From assembly GCA_009746045.1 (NCBI GenBank), contig RPFO01000246.1, positions 2,907,758-2,971,757 on the forward strand: a stretch of 64,000 nt of DNA. The letters run 5' to 3'. The DNA is from Mesostigma viride. Taxonomy: Eukaryota > Streptophyta > Mesostigmatophyceae > Mesostigmatales > Mesostigmataceae. Each line of letters begins with the position of its first letter. The stretch's first letter is position 1. Below the pieces are notes generated by a model. That model was not told the DNA's origin. It worked only from the letters and a program-made list of their open reading frames with translations, and searched no databases. The position numbers and the translations under genes were made by a program. This document shows positions 35,241 to 51,911 of this stretch, piece by piece.

Positions 35241-36320
35241 AGTTATTGACACGTACAATTTACAACTTATTAAAATTAACTCATATGCATAGCTAGAAAG
35301 GCCACATGACTTGGGCCTAGATAGATCACACAAGACCTTCGATATATCTAAATCCAGTTGTCGTACGACTCGGGCTGCTGCAATTTCCATTTCCACGCTG
35401 ATAATCTATCAGCAACTGCGCCGGACTCTAGGGGTCGGACTTTCCCGAAGAATGCACCTTTCATAAAAGGTGACGTGGCTCAAGAATAAGTCACGTGCAT
35501 CTCATCCGACAGACGAGTCATTTCCCTCTGCGTCTTCCAATAAAAAAGCTGCCCGATACCTCCATTCCAGCTGGATATACAGCTGGAAAGCTTATCTGCA
35601 TAGCCCCAACGGCGCGGATACACGGTCATCTTCTTCACCGCTGGACCAGACAAGCTGGGAAGGATGGGAGGCCTGCCGCTGAGGGAAGCCTCGGCGATGG
35701 ATGGTGCGTTCCCACCGCCGCATGGATATGCTCCCCAACGGGCCGCCTCTGCACATACCAAGGCCCAGGGATGGCAGCACATTCCACACTCGGAGCGTTG
35801 CCATTGTCATCACACCACCATCTAGGTCATCTAGTCGCTCTACACATAAGCCAGCCATAATTTCAATGCACAAGGCTACAGATTTCCATCACCATTCATC
35901 TTCATCATCCTGAACGACTCAAACACGCGGACAAGATAACGGCAGGCTCGAGCTACCATGGTCCGGATTCTCCCGATTTCTGGCCTGCGCTGGTTGTCTC
36001 CTTGACAATATGACACAATATGACATACTATCACCACAAGGCACCAAGCACGTCTGGGCAGAGCTTGGTGCCAAGCAGTTCTCACCATTGGAGCCATCCT
36101 CACCATCATGGCCAGGCATGACCCAGCAGGACCAGCGGATATGCCACTTAGCTTGTTGCCAGTATGGGGTTGCCACATGATGCAAGCGAGCACGAATATC
36201 CCTTGGAATGCCAGCTGGCCACCAGGAAATAGGGGTGGTATACCTGTTGCTGAGCAGGTGAACCAGTTGCACGGAAGGGCTCGCCACCGCAACACTTCTA
36301 GACAGCAACATCGTGACACA
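35241..36320. other. No gene recognised
   Basis: Short frames on both strands, none with family motifs. The right end belongs to the 3' untranslated region of the sulfotransferase gene. Confidence 0.4.
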
Positions 36321-36324
36321 AGAG

Positions 36325-36329
36325 TTACA
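36325..36329 (-). terminator. TGTAA poly(A) signal of the sulfotransferase gene
   Basis: On the minus strand TGTAA lies 57 nt after the stop codon at 36386. It matches the green-algal poly(A) pentamer. Confidence 0.45.
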
Positions 36330-36385
36330 AGCCCTCCAACCCCCGCAAGCTCTGCAACATTTCACTACATTCACTCTTAACAGTG

Positions 36386-38277
36386 CTAGTAGTTTGACAG
36401 GGCTAGCTGAGAGCCATTTCGCCGACGGGGCGGATGGTGGCAAGCATACCATGGCCGTGACTCCTCCACCTGCTCCTCCTGCTCCTGATCCTGCTCCTCC
36501 TGCTCCTCCTGCTCCTGCTCCTGCTCCTCCTGCTCCGGATCCACCAGCGCTGGCTGCCTCCTCTGGCACTGGTCGAAGGGGCACTGGCACCGGACAGGAA
36601 ACAGGTTCTGGTACGGCGTTTTCTGCAGTACAAAGATAGATCGAGGCCCACCACAGGGAGAACGGAACAGGCCAACCAGGCAAGCAAACCAGGGAAGGCT
36701 TTGTTAGTTTGTGAAACATGCACGGTTGAAGCCAACGGTGGCAGGTGAGCAGTTGCTGCTGTCAATGTCTTGCCAGGCTATCAGTCAGGCCTGGTATGGG
36801 CCAAAACAGCAAGCAAAGCGTGGCAGTTGAGGAGCACGAGACAGGCTGTACACCAAGATGTGCATGATGCCTGCCAAAGAGACAGTTCCAAAACCCAGGC
36901 GCATCGTCAGGCAATCTCCAGAGGCACACGCTCGTGACTGGCTATACATTAGCTACATGGATACGGGATACCGCCCTGACAGCCAGAGAGCGTCAAGGAT
37001 GGCAGCGCGCGCTTTCTCACCTGGAACGCCTTGCAGACCTCCTCTGCGTTCGTAAACGCGTCGCACGGGGAGAAGCCCTTGGGCTTGACCACCGGGTGCT
37101 TGCGCACGAGACCCTTGGCACCGCGCGGGTCCACACCTGGCGCACAGGGGTTGATGGGTGGGCAGGAACAGGGAGCCCAGGAGCAAGGGGAGAGGTCAGT
37201 CGTGGGGGAAGGTCTCTTTGAGAGAGAGTGTCACATTGTGGGGGGAGGCCATGCAATGGTTGAATCGTACCACGTGCTTCAGGAACATATCTCGTTGATG
37301 TTAAGGCACATGCCACAGGTGCAAGTTCCCCTCCGCACTGCCATGCCACCCATGCACCACGATGCCTACCACTCCCCAGCCAGGCTCGTCGCCACGGTCA
37401 TGCGTGCGAAATGCTACATAGAGCTGGCCCATGTGACACGCCCTGCAAACAGGGGTGTATCCATGGCCACACAGCCCGCCCTGCCCTGTCAGCTTACTCA
37501 TGCGCACCTCCCAATTACTAAAGTGAGCCCCTTGGATTACCTGTACCTCCCTCCCTCCTCCCTCCCTCCCTTCCCTCCCTTCCCTCCCCTCCAAGTCCCC
37601 ATCCACTGTACTGCCGCCCCTCCTTGTCCACCCCTACCAATACACTCCTGCCCATGGCTGCCCCCACGTGTACCGATGAAGTCAAGAAAGTGACTGGGGC
37701 CCCCAGACCCCGATGATTTGAAACGCACGCTTGGCCCCACAACCGACAGTCATGCCATCGTGTTTTCCCAAGAGACGCATCGGCGAGTTCGAGCCATCCC
37801 GGGCACATCACCCCCACGTACCGATGAACTCGAGCACGCGCCGCAGCGTGGCGGTGGGCTCGTGATGCAGCTGCTCGTATGTGACATGCAGCGGCGGGCT
37901 GTCGAGCATGCGCGTGAGCTCGTTGCTGAACAGCACGGTCGTCGCCGTGCGGTCCTGGTAGAGCAGCACATGGCGCTTGAGCAGGGGGGGGGAGATGGGC
38001 CGCTTGCGGCACAGGCTGGCCGCCGTCAACGTGGCGCCTAGCGCCTGCAGGGTGAACGGGTGGGGTGGGGTAGGGTAGGTTTGTTTCGCTGCGTTGCATT
38101 AGTTTGGTTTGGGGTGGCGTGTGCTGGAGGGTGTATGGTCCATGGTTGGGGGGACATAAGGGGCACATGAGGAGACAATGTGTTCCAAATCGGGAGGCTT
38201 GATACCTCCAACGAGCCACTGGAAAACCGCTAGAAAACGATCCCTCCCCCATCCTGCCAAGCCCCCAAACCCTCCCT

Positions 38278-38311
<34 letters not shown>

Positions 38312-41300
38312 ACCCCACCACCCCCACCCCACCCCCCCACCCCCCACCCCCCACCCCCACCCCCCACCCCACCCCCCACCCCCACCCCACCCCCACCCCC
38401 ACCCCCACCCCCCACCCCCCACCCCCCACCCCCACCCCCCACCCCCCACCCCCCACCCCCACCCCCCACCCACCCAGTGACCCAGTGACGCAGTGACCCA
38501 GCGACCCAGCGACCCGGCGACCCGGCGACCCGACGACCCGGCGACCCGGCGACCCCGCCACCCCGCCACCCCGCCACCCCGCCACCCCGCCACCCCGCCA
38601 CCCCGCCACCCCGCCACCCAGCCACCCAGCCACCCAGCCACCCAGCCACCCAGCCACCCAGCCACCCAGCCACCCAGCCACCCAGCCACCCAGCCACCCA
38701 GCCACCCAGCCACCCAGCCACCCAGCCACCCAGCCACCCAGCCACCCAGCCACCCACCCACCCACCCACCCACCCACCCACCCACCCACCCACCCACCCA
38801 CCCACCCACCCACCCACCCACCCACCCACCCACCCACCCACCCACCCACCCACCCACCCACCCACCCACCCACCCACCCACCCACCCACCACCTCCTTGA
38901 CGTGCAACACCTTAAACACCTGCGCACACACTCAAGACAGTGTACGATGCTGTACTTCAGTAATCACCAAACCTCCCACCCACCTCAGCGTCGAGAGAGA
39001 CAACCGCATCCGCCAGCCGCATGTGCGTGATGGCCAGCTCCACAAAGTTGTCACGCGTGAGCAGGACCACGCGCCCGTCATGGTGCCGCATGTTGTCACC
39101 CTGGTTGCTCGACCCCAGATCAACCCGCCTTGCCGTGCCGCGCCCAAGGATATCCGCGTACACCTCGCGCGAGAACAGAGCGTCCTGGCCCCAGTTGCGC
39201 CCTTCCTTGACCACCACCCGCAGCAACGTCACGCGGACGCTAGCATACTCGGCCGCGAGCGACTCCGTCTCCGACACCTTCTCTTGCTCCGTGCAGCGCG
39301 CAAGCTTGGCGGAATGGTCCTCGCGGTGGGATGCCGTGGGCAGCCGGGCGATGCACTGCGCGCATGACTCGCAGGGGACCAGGTCGTAGTCGTCCAGGCA
39401 CTGCAGCCGGCGCTGGAACTCGGTCAGCACCGCGACCGCGGACGGGAGCGGGAAGGAGAAGAAGGCCTCCAGAAGCGTCTGGGCCTCGATCTGTGGGCAC
39501 GGGTCGAGTCAGCCCCATACCATGATGGGCCAAGTCAGCAGAATGCCATGAGGGGGCAGATACTTGCATGGCCATGTGTCGGCATATACTAACACACCCC
39601 AACGTGGGCAAATGTTCACACGGCTAAGTCTTGGACGGGATGGGAATGGCGTGGAGTGGAGGTATGGGCTATTGTTTCTGATGGGAGCAGGCAGGTTGTG
39701 GTCATCCACCGATGCTTGGATGGGAGTAGGCAGCCGGGGCCCTGGGCACAAGGGTTGTATGCGGGAAGTTGCTGCCCATGGTTCCTTGAATGATGAATGG
39801 AAAGCACTCAAGTGGCATGCCGTGCTGCACATACAGACACACGAGAGAAACGTCTGCTTTGCGATCCACTTTTCCAAGAGTAATCCATGTATTATCCCTT
39901 ACAACTAGAAGGGAAGAGTAACCCTTTCCACAAAGAACAAGGGAAGCCACGCAATAGACCCGTTGGGACCCACGGTATAGGGTTGACCAGGAAACCTACT
40001 CAGCACAGGTACCTGGGCCAAACCCGGTGACAGCACAGGGGGCCATATCCACACTGGCCCACCCTTGCCACACTATGAACCGATGCCCACCCATGCCCAC
40101 CCGTGTCCACAAGCCATCAACCCGTGCCCACCTTCCCCCCCGTGATGTCAACCCATGCCCACACCATTTGTGCCCACACAGGCTGAAGTTGCTTGCGCGC
40201 CCTCTACCTGCATGATATCCCTTTCTCTGCTGTTTAGCAAAGCTGCCGAGCGGCCCCTCACGTGCGTGATGGTACGCTGCCTATGTGGCTGGCCCCCTAC
40301 CTTCTTGATGGCCATCCGCCTGAATGTTTGGCCCCTTGCATGCGTGATGGTCCTTTAACTGTCGATATCCCCTACCTGCACGATGGTCCTTTTGCTGCCA
40401 ATAGCCCTTACCTGTGTGATGTTCCTTTCGCTGTCAACGGCCCTTACCTGCATTATGGTGCCTGTCCTGCATCTGACCCTCTTCCTCGCCATGGCCCCTT
40501 ACTCACATGCTAGGCCCCCTACAGGCGTGATGGCCCTTATCTGCGCGATACACCTTAACCTGCGAGACCCTTTGCCATCAACAGCGGGTCACCGGCAGGA
40601 TGGCCGCTTGTCGCCATATGATCTGGCCCCTTATGATCGGCCCCTTACCGCCGTGATGGCCCACCGCTCAATCGCGGGCCGCAGGCAGTCGTGCACGGGG
40701 TCGCACGAGAACCACTGCAGCAGGCCGCGGTTGCACGACGCGACGCTGGGGTGGTTGCCCAGCAGCGACAGCAGCACGGAGGACCCCGCATTGTCCAGCG
40801 AGAGAAGCAGCGTCGGGCTAGGGCTGCCCCCCGCCTCCAGCGACGGACTCTCCTCGTCCATGACCGGATCCGCCAGCCAGGGGACTTCGTCACTGGCACC
40901 TGCCTCATCGCCCTCCGGCTGCCCCGCCGCTTCCGCAACCACCTCTGCGGCTGGCCGCTTCGTATTGCTGGCAGTGGGCACACTGAATCCCTGGTTGGTC
41001 TGCACCGCCTGCGGTGTGGGCACCGGTGTCATGAGCGCCCGCAGCGCGTCGTCGTTGTCATGGGAACCGTCGTACACATCCCCAACATCCACAAAAGGCA
41101 ACACGAGCCGCGGTAATTCTTGCGGCTGTTGCTGCTGCTGCTGCCGCACCGCCTCCTGCTGAATGCGCTGCCGACGGCTGCGCAGCTCCGAGATACTCGC
41201 AGCTGGATGCTCGATCGCATTACTGACCCGGTGCCCCTGCCCTTGCGCCATCCCCTGCCCCTGCCCCTGCCCCTGCTCTTGTCCTTGGCCCCCCCCTTCC

Positions 41301-43468
41301 TGCCCCAACCCGTGCAGTAGCTGCAGCATGTGCTGGTGGGTTGCCGTGACGTCGCCCGCCTCCTCGTACAATTCGTGCAACTCTGAGACGGACGCGGGGG
41401 AACCCTCGTGAGCCCCTGGCGCGAAACTGCGGCTCGACGCAGGACTCGGCTCCTCCTTCCAGTTCGCTTCATTGCCGCCATCCTCCTGGTCACCCCCGGC
41501 AGCGCGGCCCTCGTGAGCGTCGCCACCGCCTGCCTGGGTACCCCCAGCCCGCATCTCCGCTGGATTCATCCCATCGGCGAGACCTGTGGAATCCAAGCCT
41601 TGACGTGTCTCACTCGCAAAGCTGGGGCCCGGTGTTGCCTGTGCCACCATGCCACCACCATCACTGGAGGCAGTACCCGCCGCCACAAAGCCAGCGCCCG
41701 CCGCAGCAAAGCCGGCATTAACCGCCGCCACGTCGCCACCGCCCGACAATGCATCTGCCGGCGTGGCAGACGCTTCCACCTCTCCTATCACAGCCGCTGC
41801 AGATGGTGTGTCCGAGCTTGCTTGCTGTGCCCCCCCCTGCACCTCCGAGAGCGGGCCCGCGAGTGGGGTCACCACCCCCGGCACCCCCGCCCCCCGCTGG
41901 CCCAAGCCCATGCCCCCGACCGCCCCTAGCCCCAGGTCCTGACCCGGGAACTGCCGTTGCTGGGTAGCCAGCATCTGCATCAGCAGCATCTGCTGCTGCT
42001 GTTGCTGCAGCAGTAGACTGCTGAGCAGCTTGGTGTGGAAGTCGTCTGGTGCTGGTGCCGGCGCGGGTGCTGGTGCCGGCGCGGGTGCCGGTTCCGGAGC
42101 CAGCGCCGCCTGTGGCTGAGGCTGCTCGTCGTGGGGAGCTGGCATTGGTTGTGGCTGTTGGCGCCCCATCGCCTGGTTGGCATACTCGGGCACACGACCG
42201 ATGGGCTGGTGCTCAGGGCTTAAGTGCCAAGGCAGGTGACCCTGCCAGTGCCCGCCCTGCCAAGAGTACTCTGAATCACTCTGCCCGTACATGCCCTGCA
42301 TGTCCGCCACAGGACGAGGAAGGGCCAGGTTTTCAGGCTGCTCCCCCGACAGCGGGGTGAGGAACCTGGGCCGTCCTAGGGCCAGGCTCGAATACTCCTC
42401 GGCGTCATGGCGAGACTCTGCGTCCTCGACGGGACTGCCCAGGTTCGCGCTGGCCGACTCGCGCCAACTCAGGTCTGCGTCCTCCGGTTGTGATGCAGCG
42501 TCCGTGCTGGCATCCGGTTCCGTGGCCTGTCCCCCATCTCCCTGTTCCCCTGGCTCATGCTCAGCTGGTAGAGATGCGAGTGCGATCGCCAGAGCATCGA
42601 TTGGAGTGGCGTCTGGTGCCATGGCCGGCCCTGGTGTGGCCACGGATGCCCCACCTTTGTCCCCACCATAATTATCCCCACCAGAAGCTGCTGGTGACCC
42701 CCTGGCAAGGTCGTCCTGAGGGTCCAGCAAGCGTTCCAGAAGCGACATGTCGTCGGGCATGGCTGCCGGGAACGTGGAGGGCAGCGATGGGCCATGATGG
42801 GCCGACCGGCCCCTCCGTTGGGCAGCGTCGGCATTGCTGCGGGATTGGCCAGCGCGCTCCTTGCGGGAGCGAGTCTTGGCAACAAGTTGCACCCCCAACT
42901 GATCGCCCAATACTTCCGTTTCAACAGGGACGGCGATCTGGGAAGGTGTCGACTTGCCAGCGGACTTGTTGCCACCTTTCCGCCGGCCTCCGGCGTACTG
43001 CCGTGCATCCTCCTCAGTCTGAGGCGGCATGTCCAGCTCGTGGTTTGGTGCGGATATCGAGATGGGCGCAGGGGCGGCCTGCCTGCCACTGGAAGCAGCG
43101 CTCTGAAGGGGCAAAAACAAAATGAGTAGGTGGAGTAACAAAATGAGCAGGTTAATGAGGGATACATTGCACCGTTCGAACGTTTCGGCACTTGGACATT
43201 TTCGCGAGCGGCTTGATGTCATCACCTATGCGATTATCGCCGCCTTTGATTGCTGCAATTTCCGAAAACGAGGCGAGGAATCAGCATCACGATCAAACGC
43301 TTCCCTTTGATGCGTACAACTGCTCTCCTGCAAATCAATGCCACTTACATTTTTTCCTGACGATTTTCCCGCATCCGTGAGAACCGCAAACAATACGAGA
43401 AATGCCATCAGGCCAAGCTCGAAACGTCGACCCATTACTGGAAAACAGTGCCGGGCCATCGACCTCAA
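36386..43468 (-). CDS. Membrane-anchored sulfotransferase with long disordered stem, 6 exons, 1218 aa
   Basis: Predicted PAPS-dependent sulfotransferase of the Golgi lumen. Exons: 43468-43349, 43102-40649, 39490-38984, 38044-37822, 37136-37021, 36622-36386; phases agree at all junctions. Residues about 20-33 (LGLMAFLVLFAVLT) form a single signal anchor, so type II topology is likely. Residues 41 to about 800 are Gln/Ala/Gly/Pro-rich and probably disordered. The catalytic domain starts at the end of exon 2 (NAGSSVLLSLLGNHPSV, the 5'-phosphosulfate loop). Exon 3 holds VVLLTRDNFVELAITHMR (3'-phosphate site) and exon 4 HVTYEQLHHEP. Exons 5-6 give KHPVVKPKGFSPCDAFTNAE, then VCKAFQKTPYQNLF, the conserved end, and a Glu/Gln-rich tail. 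The acceptor substrate is unknown; polysaccharide is a reasonable guess. The stem is far longer than in usual family members (300-450 aa in total). Confidence 0.88.
37661..37684 (-). repeat. Extra copy of the exon 4 donor region in sulfotransferase intron 4
   Basis: GACTTCATCGGTACACGTGG at 37684-37665 on the minus strand copies the exon 4 end with its donor (GAGTTCATCGGTACGTGG, from 37830). The copy lies 150 bp downstream in the intron and keeps TTCATCG followed by GTAC. Confidence 0.6.
38280..38888 (+). repeat. 600-bp C-rich compound repeat in sulfotransferase intron 3
   Basis: Poly-C (to about 38310) passes into CCCCCA variants, then an 8-bp ACCCCGCC array (about 38530-38606), an 8-bp ACCCAGCC array (to about 38750), and finally pure (ACCC)n. 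The minus strand, which is the transcript sense, is G-rich and could form G-quadruplexes. The array starts about 100 bp after the exon 3 donor GTGGGTGGG, of which the GGGT unit may be an echo. Confidence 0.95.
40200..40663 (-). repeat. 36-bp donor-derived array in sulfotransferase intron 2
   Basis: The exon 2 end and donor (CCATCACGGCG then GTAAGGGGCC on the minus strand) recur through the following intron. Units at about 40438, 40402, 40366 and 40330 are spaced 36 bp, and more degenerate ones occur at about 40511, 40494, 40291, 40252 and 40201. Several copies read TGCAGGTAAGGG or CACAGGTAAGGG, closer to the consensus donor than the real exon end. Confidence 0.8.
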
Positions 43469-44429
43469 ATGCCCTTAATATACCGGCGAGAGTGACAGTT
43501 CCACCCGTTGGTATCCGTCATACAAATCTTTCCAAGACAAAACTGAGCATCTTTAAGACAATCTGGCTGTGGATGTGCTGTCTTGTTCAGGTACATTGCG
43601 GAATCGAGCCCAACAAGCCTGCCCAAGCATCTTGCCTAAAACAAGTCTACCTTGTAAACGGCCGGAGCTCCACGACCACAATGGATTTCACACCATCTAA
43701 TGATACCCCCTCTCGAAGATGATGAAGCTCGAATTCTGGTCTCTCGATATAAAATGACAGCCGGTTGAGCGGACTGTTTAGCTCAGCATGCTGCTTCATC
43801 CTCACGTGAAATGCGACACGGCATTCGGCAAACGTGGAAGTGAGGGACAAAATGTACGAATGAGTTGGCTCCCTTCAGCTGGTGAGAATGGACCATCGGA
43901 CTTTCGTATGTTCCGAGCCGGCCTTGCTGGTGACCGTCAGTTCCTAATACCTATTGAAAGGCTAATAGCATATCTACTGTGCTGTAAGCGGAACCGCAGA
44001 CAAAGGCTAATAGCATATTCCCATTCATTTCAAGGTTGTTTTGCCACGCCCACAATCGTACCGTACAACGATCGGCGGTGTCCAAATCTCTGCATGTGTG
44101 GCGTGGGAATCAACAACAACAACACGAACAGCAGGCGAACAGTACAACCAAACGAAAAGTACGGTACTGAGAAACCCGAACGCCTGATCTCGCCTGATCT
44201 TTCAGAGATTTTGGTCTTCCGATTATCCCACACTAGACTGCTATAGGCAACAACAACAACAACAACAGAAAAAGCAAAAAGATCGTACACGTATATTATC
44301 CGGCCCTCGGCCGATATGTTGTTGTTGTTGTTGTGTCCCACGCCGCCCAACGGCGCCTCGGCCGAGATACTGTAATATCTCTGTCGGGCCTTTCACCTGT
44401 CACCGCCACACGTGTGTGTGCCCACCTTC
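43469..44429. other. Intergenic, upstream of the sulfotransferase gene
   Basis: Presumed promoter side of the minus-strand gene starting at 43468. A (CAA)n run at 44249-44270 and a (GTT)n run at 44319-44334 are complementary and could form a hairpin with a loop of about 50 nt. No coding exon is recognised. Confidence 0.4.
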
Positions 44430-44508
44430 ATTAGGATTCGCTGATACTCATTTCCCCTCTCACCTCTTTGGTCCATAATTGGCTAATAAAATATACCCAT
44501 TTCCCCGA
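44430..44508 (+). repeat. About 80-bp short interspersed element, copy 1
   Basis: ATTAGGATTCGCTGATACTC to CATTTCCCCGA. It is nearly identical to the copy at 45521-45601. A direct repeat, AATATCTCTGTCGGGC, occurs on both sides (44374-44389 and 44515-44530). Confidence 0.7.
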
Positions 44509-44962
44509 AAAAAAATATCTCTGTCGGGCTGACCGTTTACCTATGGAACTCCGGCATGCGACGCTACTGGATGGTTGCAAATGAACAAAACAAAATCTGG
44601 GACCCTGGCGCGGACCAGGATAAGCCCAGCCCACTTGAGATCTTTCATGACCTCATGGGCAAAAACAGGATCTTTACCCACATGCCCAATGACAACCCAT
44701 TAGAAGTCCCGCAGTGGCTTCCGTGGTCTAGTAAGGCTCCGTTTTAGCCACTGACATCTTGATACCCTAGGCTTAGCAGGGATTACCTACTGGCTATATT
44801 TGGAATAAACGTACACCTATTTACCTGGAATATCTCTGTCGGGCTGACCGGATACAACAACAACAACAACAAGAATGCTCATCTCTCCCACCCATTTACT
44901 CTCCCAACGTTTTACGACCGTCAGATGGGTGAATCTGACGGACGGACGGACAGGTACACCCG

Positions 44963-45055
44963 AGAACCGCACAGATGTAGCCGAAATCCGCACAGATGTA
45001 GCCGAAATCCGCACAGATGTAGCCGAAAAACCGCACAGATGTATCCGACAAACCA
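44963..45055 (+). repeat. 21-bp tandem repeat, four units
   Basis: CCGCACAGATGTAGCCGAAAT is repeated three to four times with small changes. On either strand it reads as a 7-residue repeat, but no gene model supports it. Confidence 0.8.
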
Positions 45056-45424
45056 CATAGACGCGACGCGAGGGATTGGGGCCGTCGGATGGTGGAGGCG
45101 TTGTCCCCAACCCGAGGGGCGACGGGTTGACAAGGGTAAAGGTGGCGCAAGCCACCGGCGGTGGGTGGGGGCGGCCAAGCGCCTGTGGCGCGGTGGAACA
45201 ACTGCGTTAGTGAATAAGTACCTGACAACAGCAAACAGTGTGTAATTAAGCGCCAACAACAACACGCTGGGGACAAGTTGTGGCCCACGCCGCATGCGGC
45301 AGCAGAGATTTGAGAACTGAGAAGGCCGAGGGCCAGGACACTGAATAACACGATGCCATCACAAACAGACAAGAACCAAAGATACCCTGCGGGGTCATGT
45401 ACGGTGGCATCATTGGAGACTGTT

Positions 45425-45480
45425 GAGTTGAGTTGAGTTGAGTTGGATTTACCCGGAAAGTTGAGTTGAGTTGAGTTGGA
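45425..45480 (+). repeat. (TTGAG)n pentanucleotide repeats
   Basis: Two short arrays of GTTGA are separated by GGATTTACCCGGAAA. Confidence 0.85.
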
Positions 45481-45503
45481 GACTGTGGGCTGGGGGTGTA
45501 TAT

Positions 45504-45612
45504 ATCCTTCAAGTATCCTAATTAGGATTCGCTGATACTCATTTCCCCTCTCACCTCTTTGGTCCATAATTGGCTAATAAAAAATATACCCATTTCCCCG
45601 ATCCTTCAAGTA
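45504..45612 (+). mobile_element. About 80-bp short interspersed element, copy 2, with 12-bp flanking direct repeats
   Basis: The element at about 45516-45600 is nearly identical to 44430-44508. It is flanked on both sides by ATCCTTCAAGTA (45504-45515 and 45601-45612), which looks like a target-site duplication. It encodes nothing. The 12-bp duplication would suit LINE-assisted retroposition, but the length is unusually small for a SINE. Confidence 0.6.
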
Positions 45613-45859
45613 GCTCTGGAATCCCTACTAGCCACTATCTTCCAGCCGTTCGTATTTTTAGCCCCCTTAGCCCGGCTTTAACCGGAAAAACCGCAGGATA
45701 ACCGGAAAAACCGAAATTCACCCGGCATCCAGATGGTAGTTGGCTATGGATGAAGCACGGCAGTTTCAACTCCGACGACTACGTAATACCATCCACACCC
45801 GAAAGAACCTGGACCGCTCCCCCAAGAGCCGGCATTGAGGGTTCAATTAGAAAAGAAAG

Positions 45860-51084
<5,225 letters not shown>

Positions 51085-51649
51085 GTGCCTTTTGTCATTT
51101 TTCAAACTGCGAACCTCTGATATGGCGTTGATAAACTACTTGTACCAACTGTCATAGTGCACAGCACCTGTCTCTTAGGATTGTGGCACAGTATATCTGC
51201 GTTAGCAAGGAATCTGCAAGTTTGAGGTTGGTACCAACGCATTTTCGCACCATCCTGAATGATTGGACTGACTGTCTCGTTAATTTTGAGCATCATGGAT
51301 GCTGGTTGGCCTGCAAATCCACTGCAAATCCATGCATCGTTGAGCACCTGTCTCACTGGTCAACGTTCCTGGCGCACACAATCAATGACTGCGCCACCAC
51401 GGAAGTGAAATACCCACCTTTACAAGTATACTGCGACCTGTCCATGCGTGGGTTCAAGGCTGCTTGAGCTCCCCTAGACAACTATGTTTGTCTCCTTGAT
51501 GGAGATGGGTTCTCCCTATTTCAAACCAATGCAGGTTCAAGGTGCCCACAGACCATAGTTGTGCTGAGAGGACACAGACGTAGTAATCCTGGCTTTGAAG
51601 AAATAAACTGATTACCCTTTAATATTTTTGGGTATCAATGAGATAGTTT
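51085..51649. other. ndhL 3' region, nothing else recognised
   Basis: No TGTAA signal is seen close to the ndhL stop. Frames are short, and a LINE or repeat copy begins at about 51650. Confidence 0.4.
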
Positions 51650-51910
51650 TAATTAATTAATTAAACTCGTGCTCCCGTTGGGGAGTCACGGAGCACCCCG
51701 ATGGATGGATGGGTACACGCAATCCTTCCGGTCTATGAAAACAGACCTACACATGGTCAATAGTAGTGGTCATGCATAGAGGACAACCTTTGGGCCGTCG
51801 GATCGGGTGGTGTGCCTTGACTATCAAGGAGACAACCAGCGCAGGCCAGAAATCGGGAGTAAGTAAGTAAGTAAGTACTTGCGTGTCATGCGCAAAGGCA
51901 TGCCACGGAG
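51650..51910 (+). repeat. Dispersed repeat copy B (unexpanded)
   Basis: It has the same order as copy A at 1951: TTAATTAATTAAACTC, GTGCTCCCGTTGGGGAGTCA, GATGGATGGATGGGTACACG, CCGGTC. The ATGG array has only about three units here. A second shared block, AGTAAGTAAGTACTTGCGTG, follows near 51865, as it does near 29028. Confidence 0.8.
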
Positions 51911-51911
51911 T

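Noticed and set aside
37518..38931. 469-aa and 260-aa Gly-Gly-Trp-Val frames
   Set aside because: They come from the C-rich intron array and are open in all three frames.
44556..44747. 63-aa plus-strand frame ending in PQWLPWSSKAPF
   Set aside because: Protein-like but isolated, with no splice sites or homologue that I recognise, in a repeat-rich intergenic stretch.
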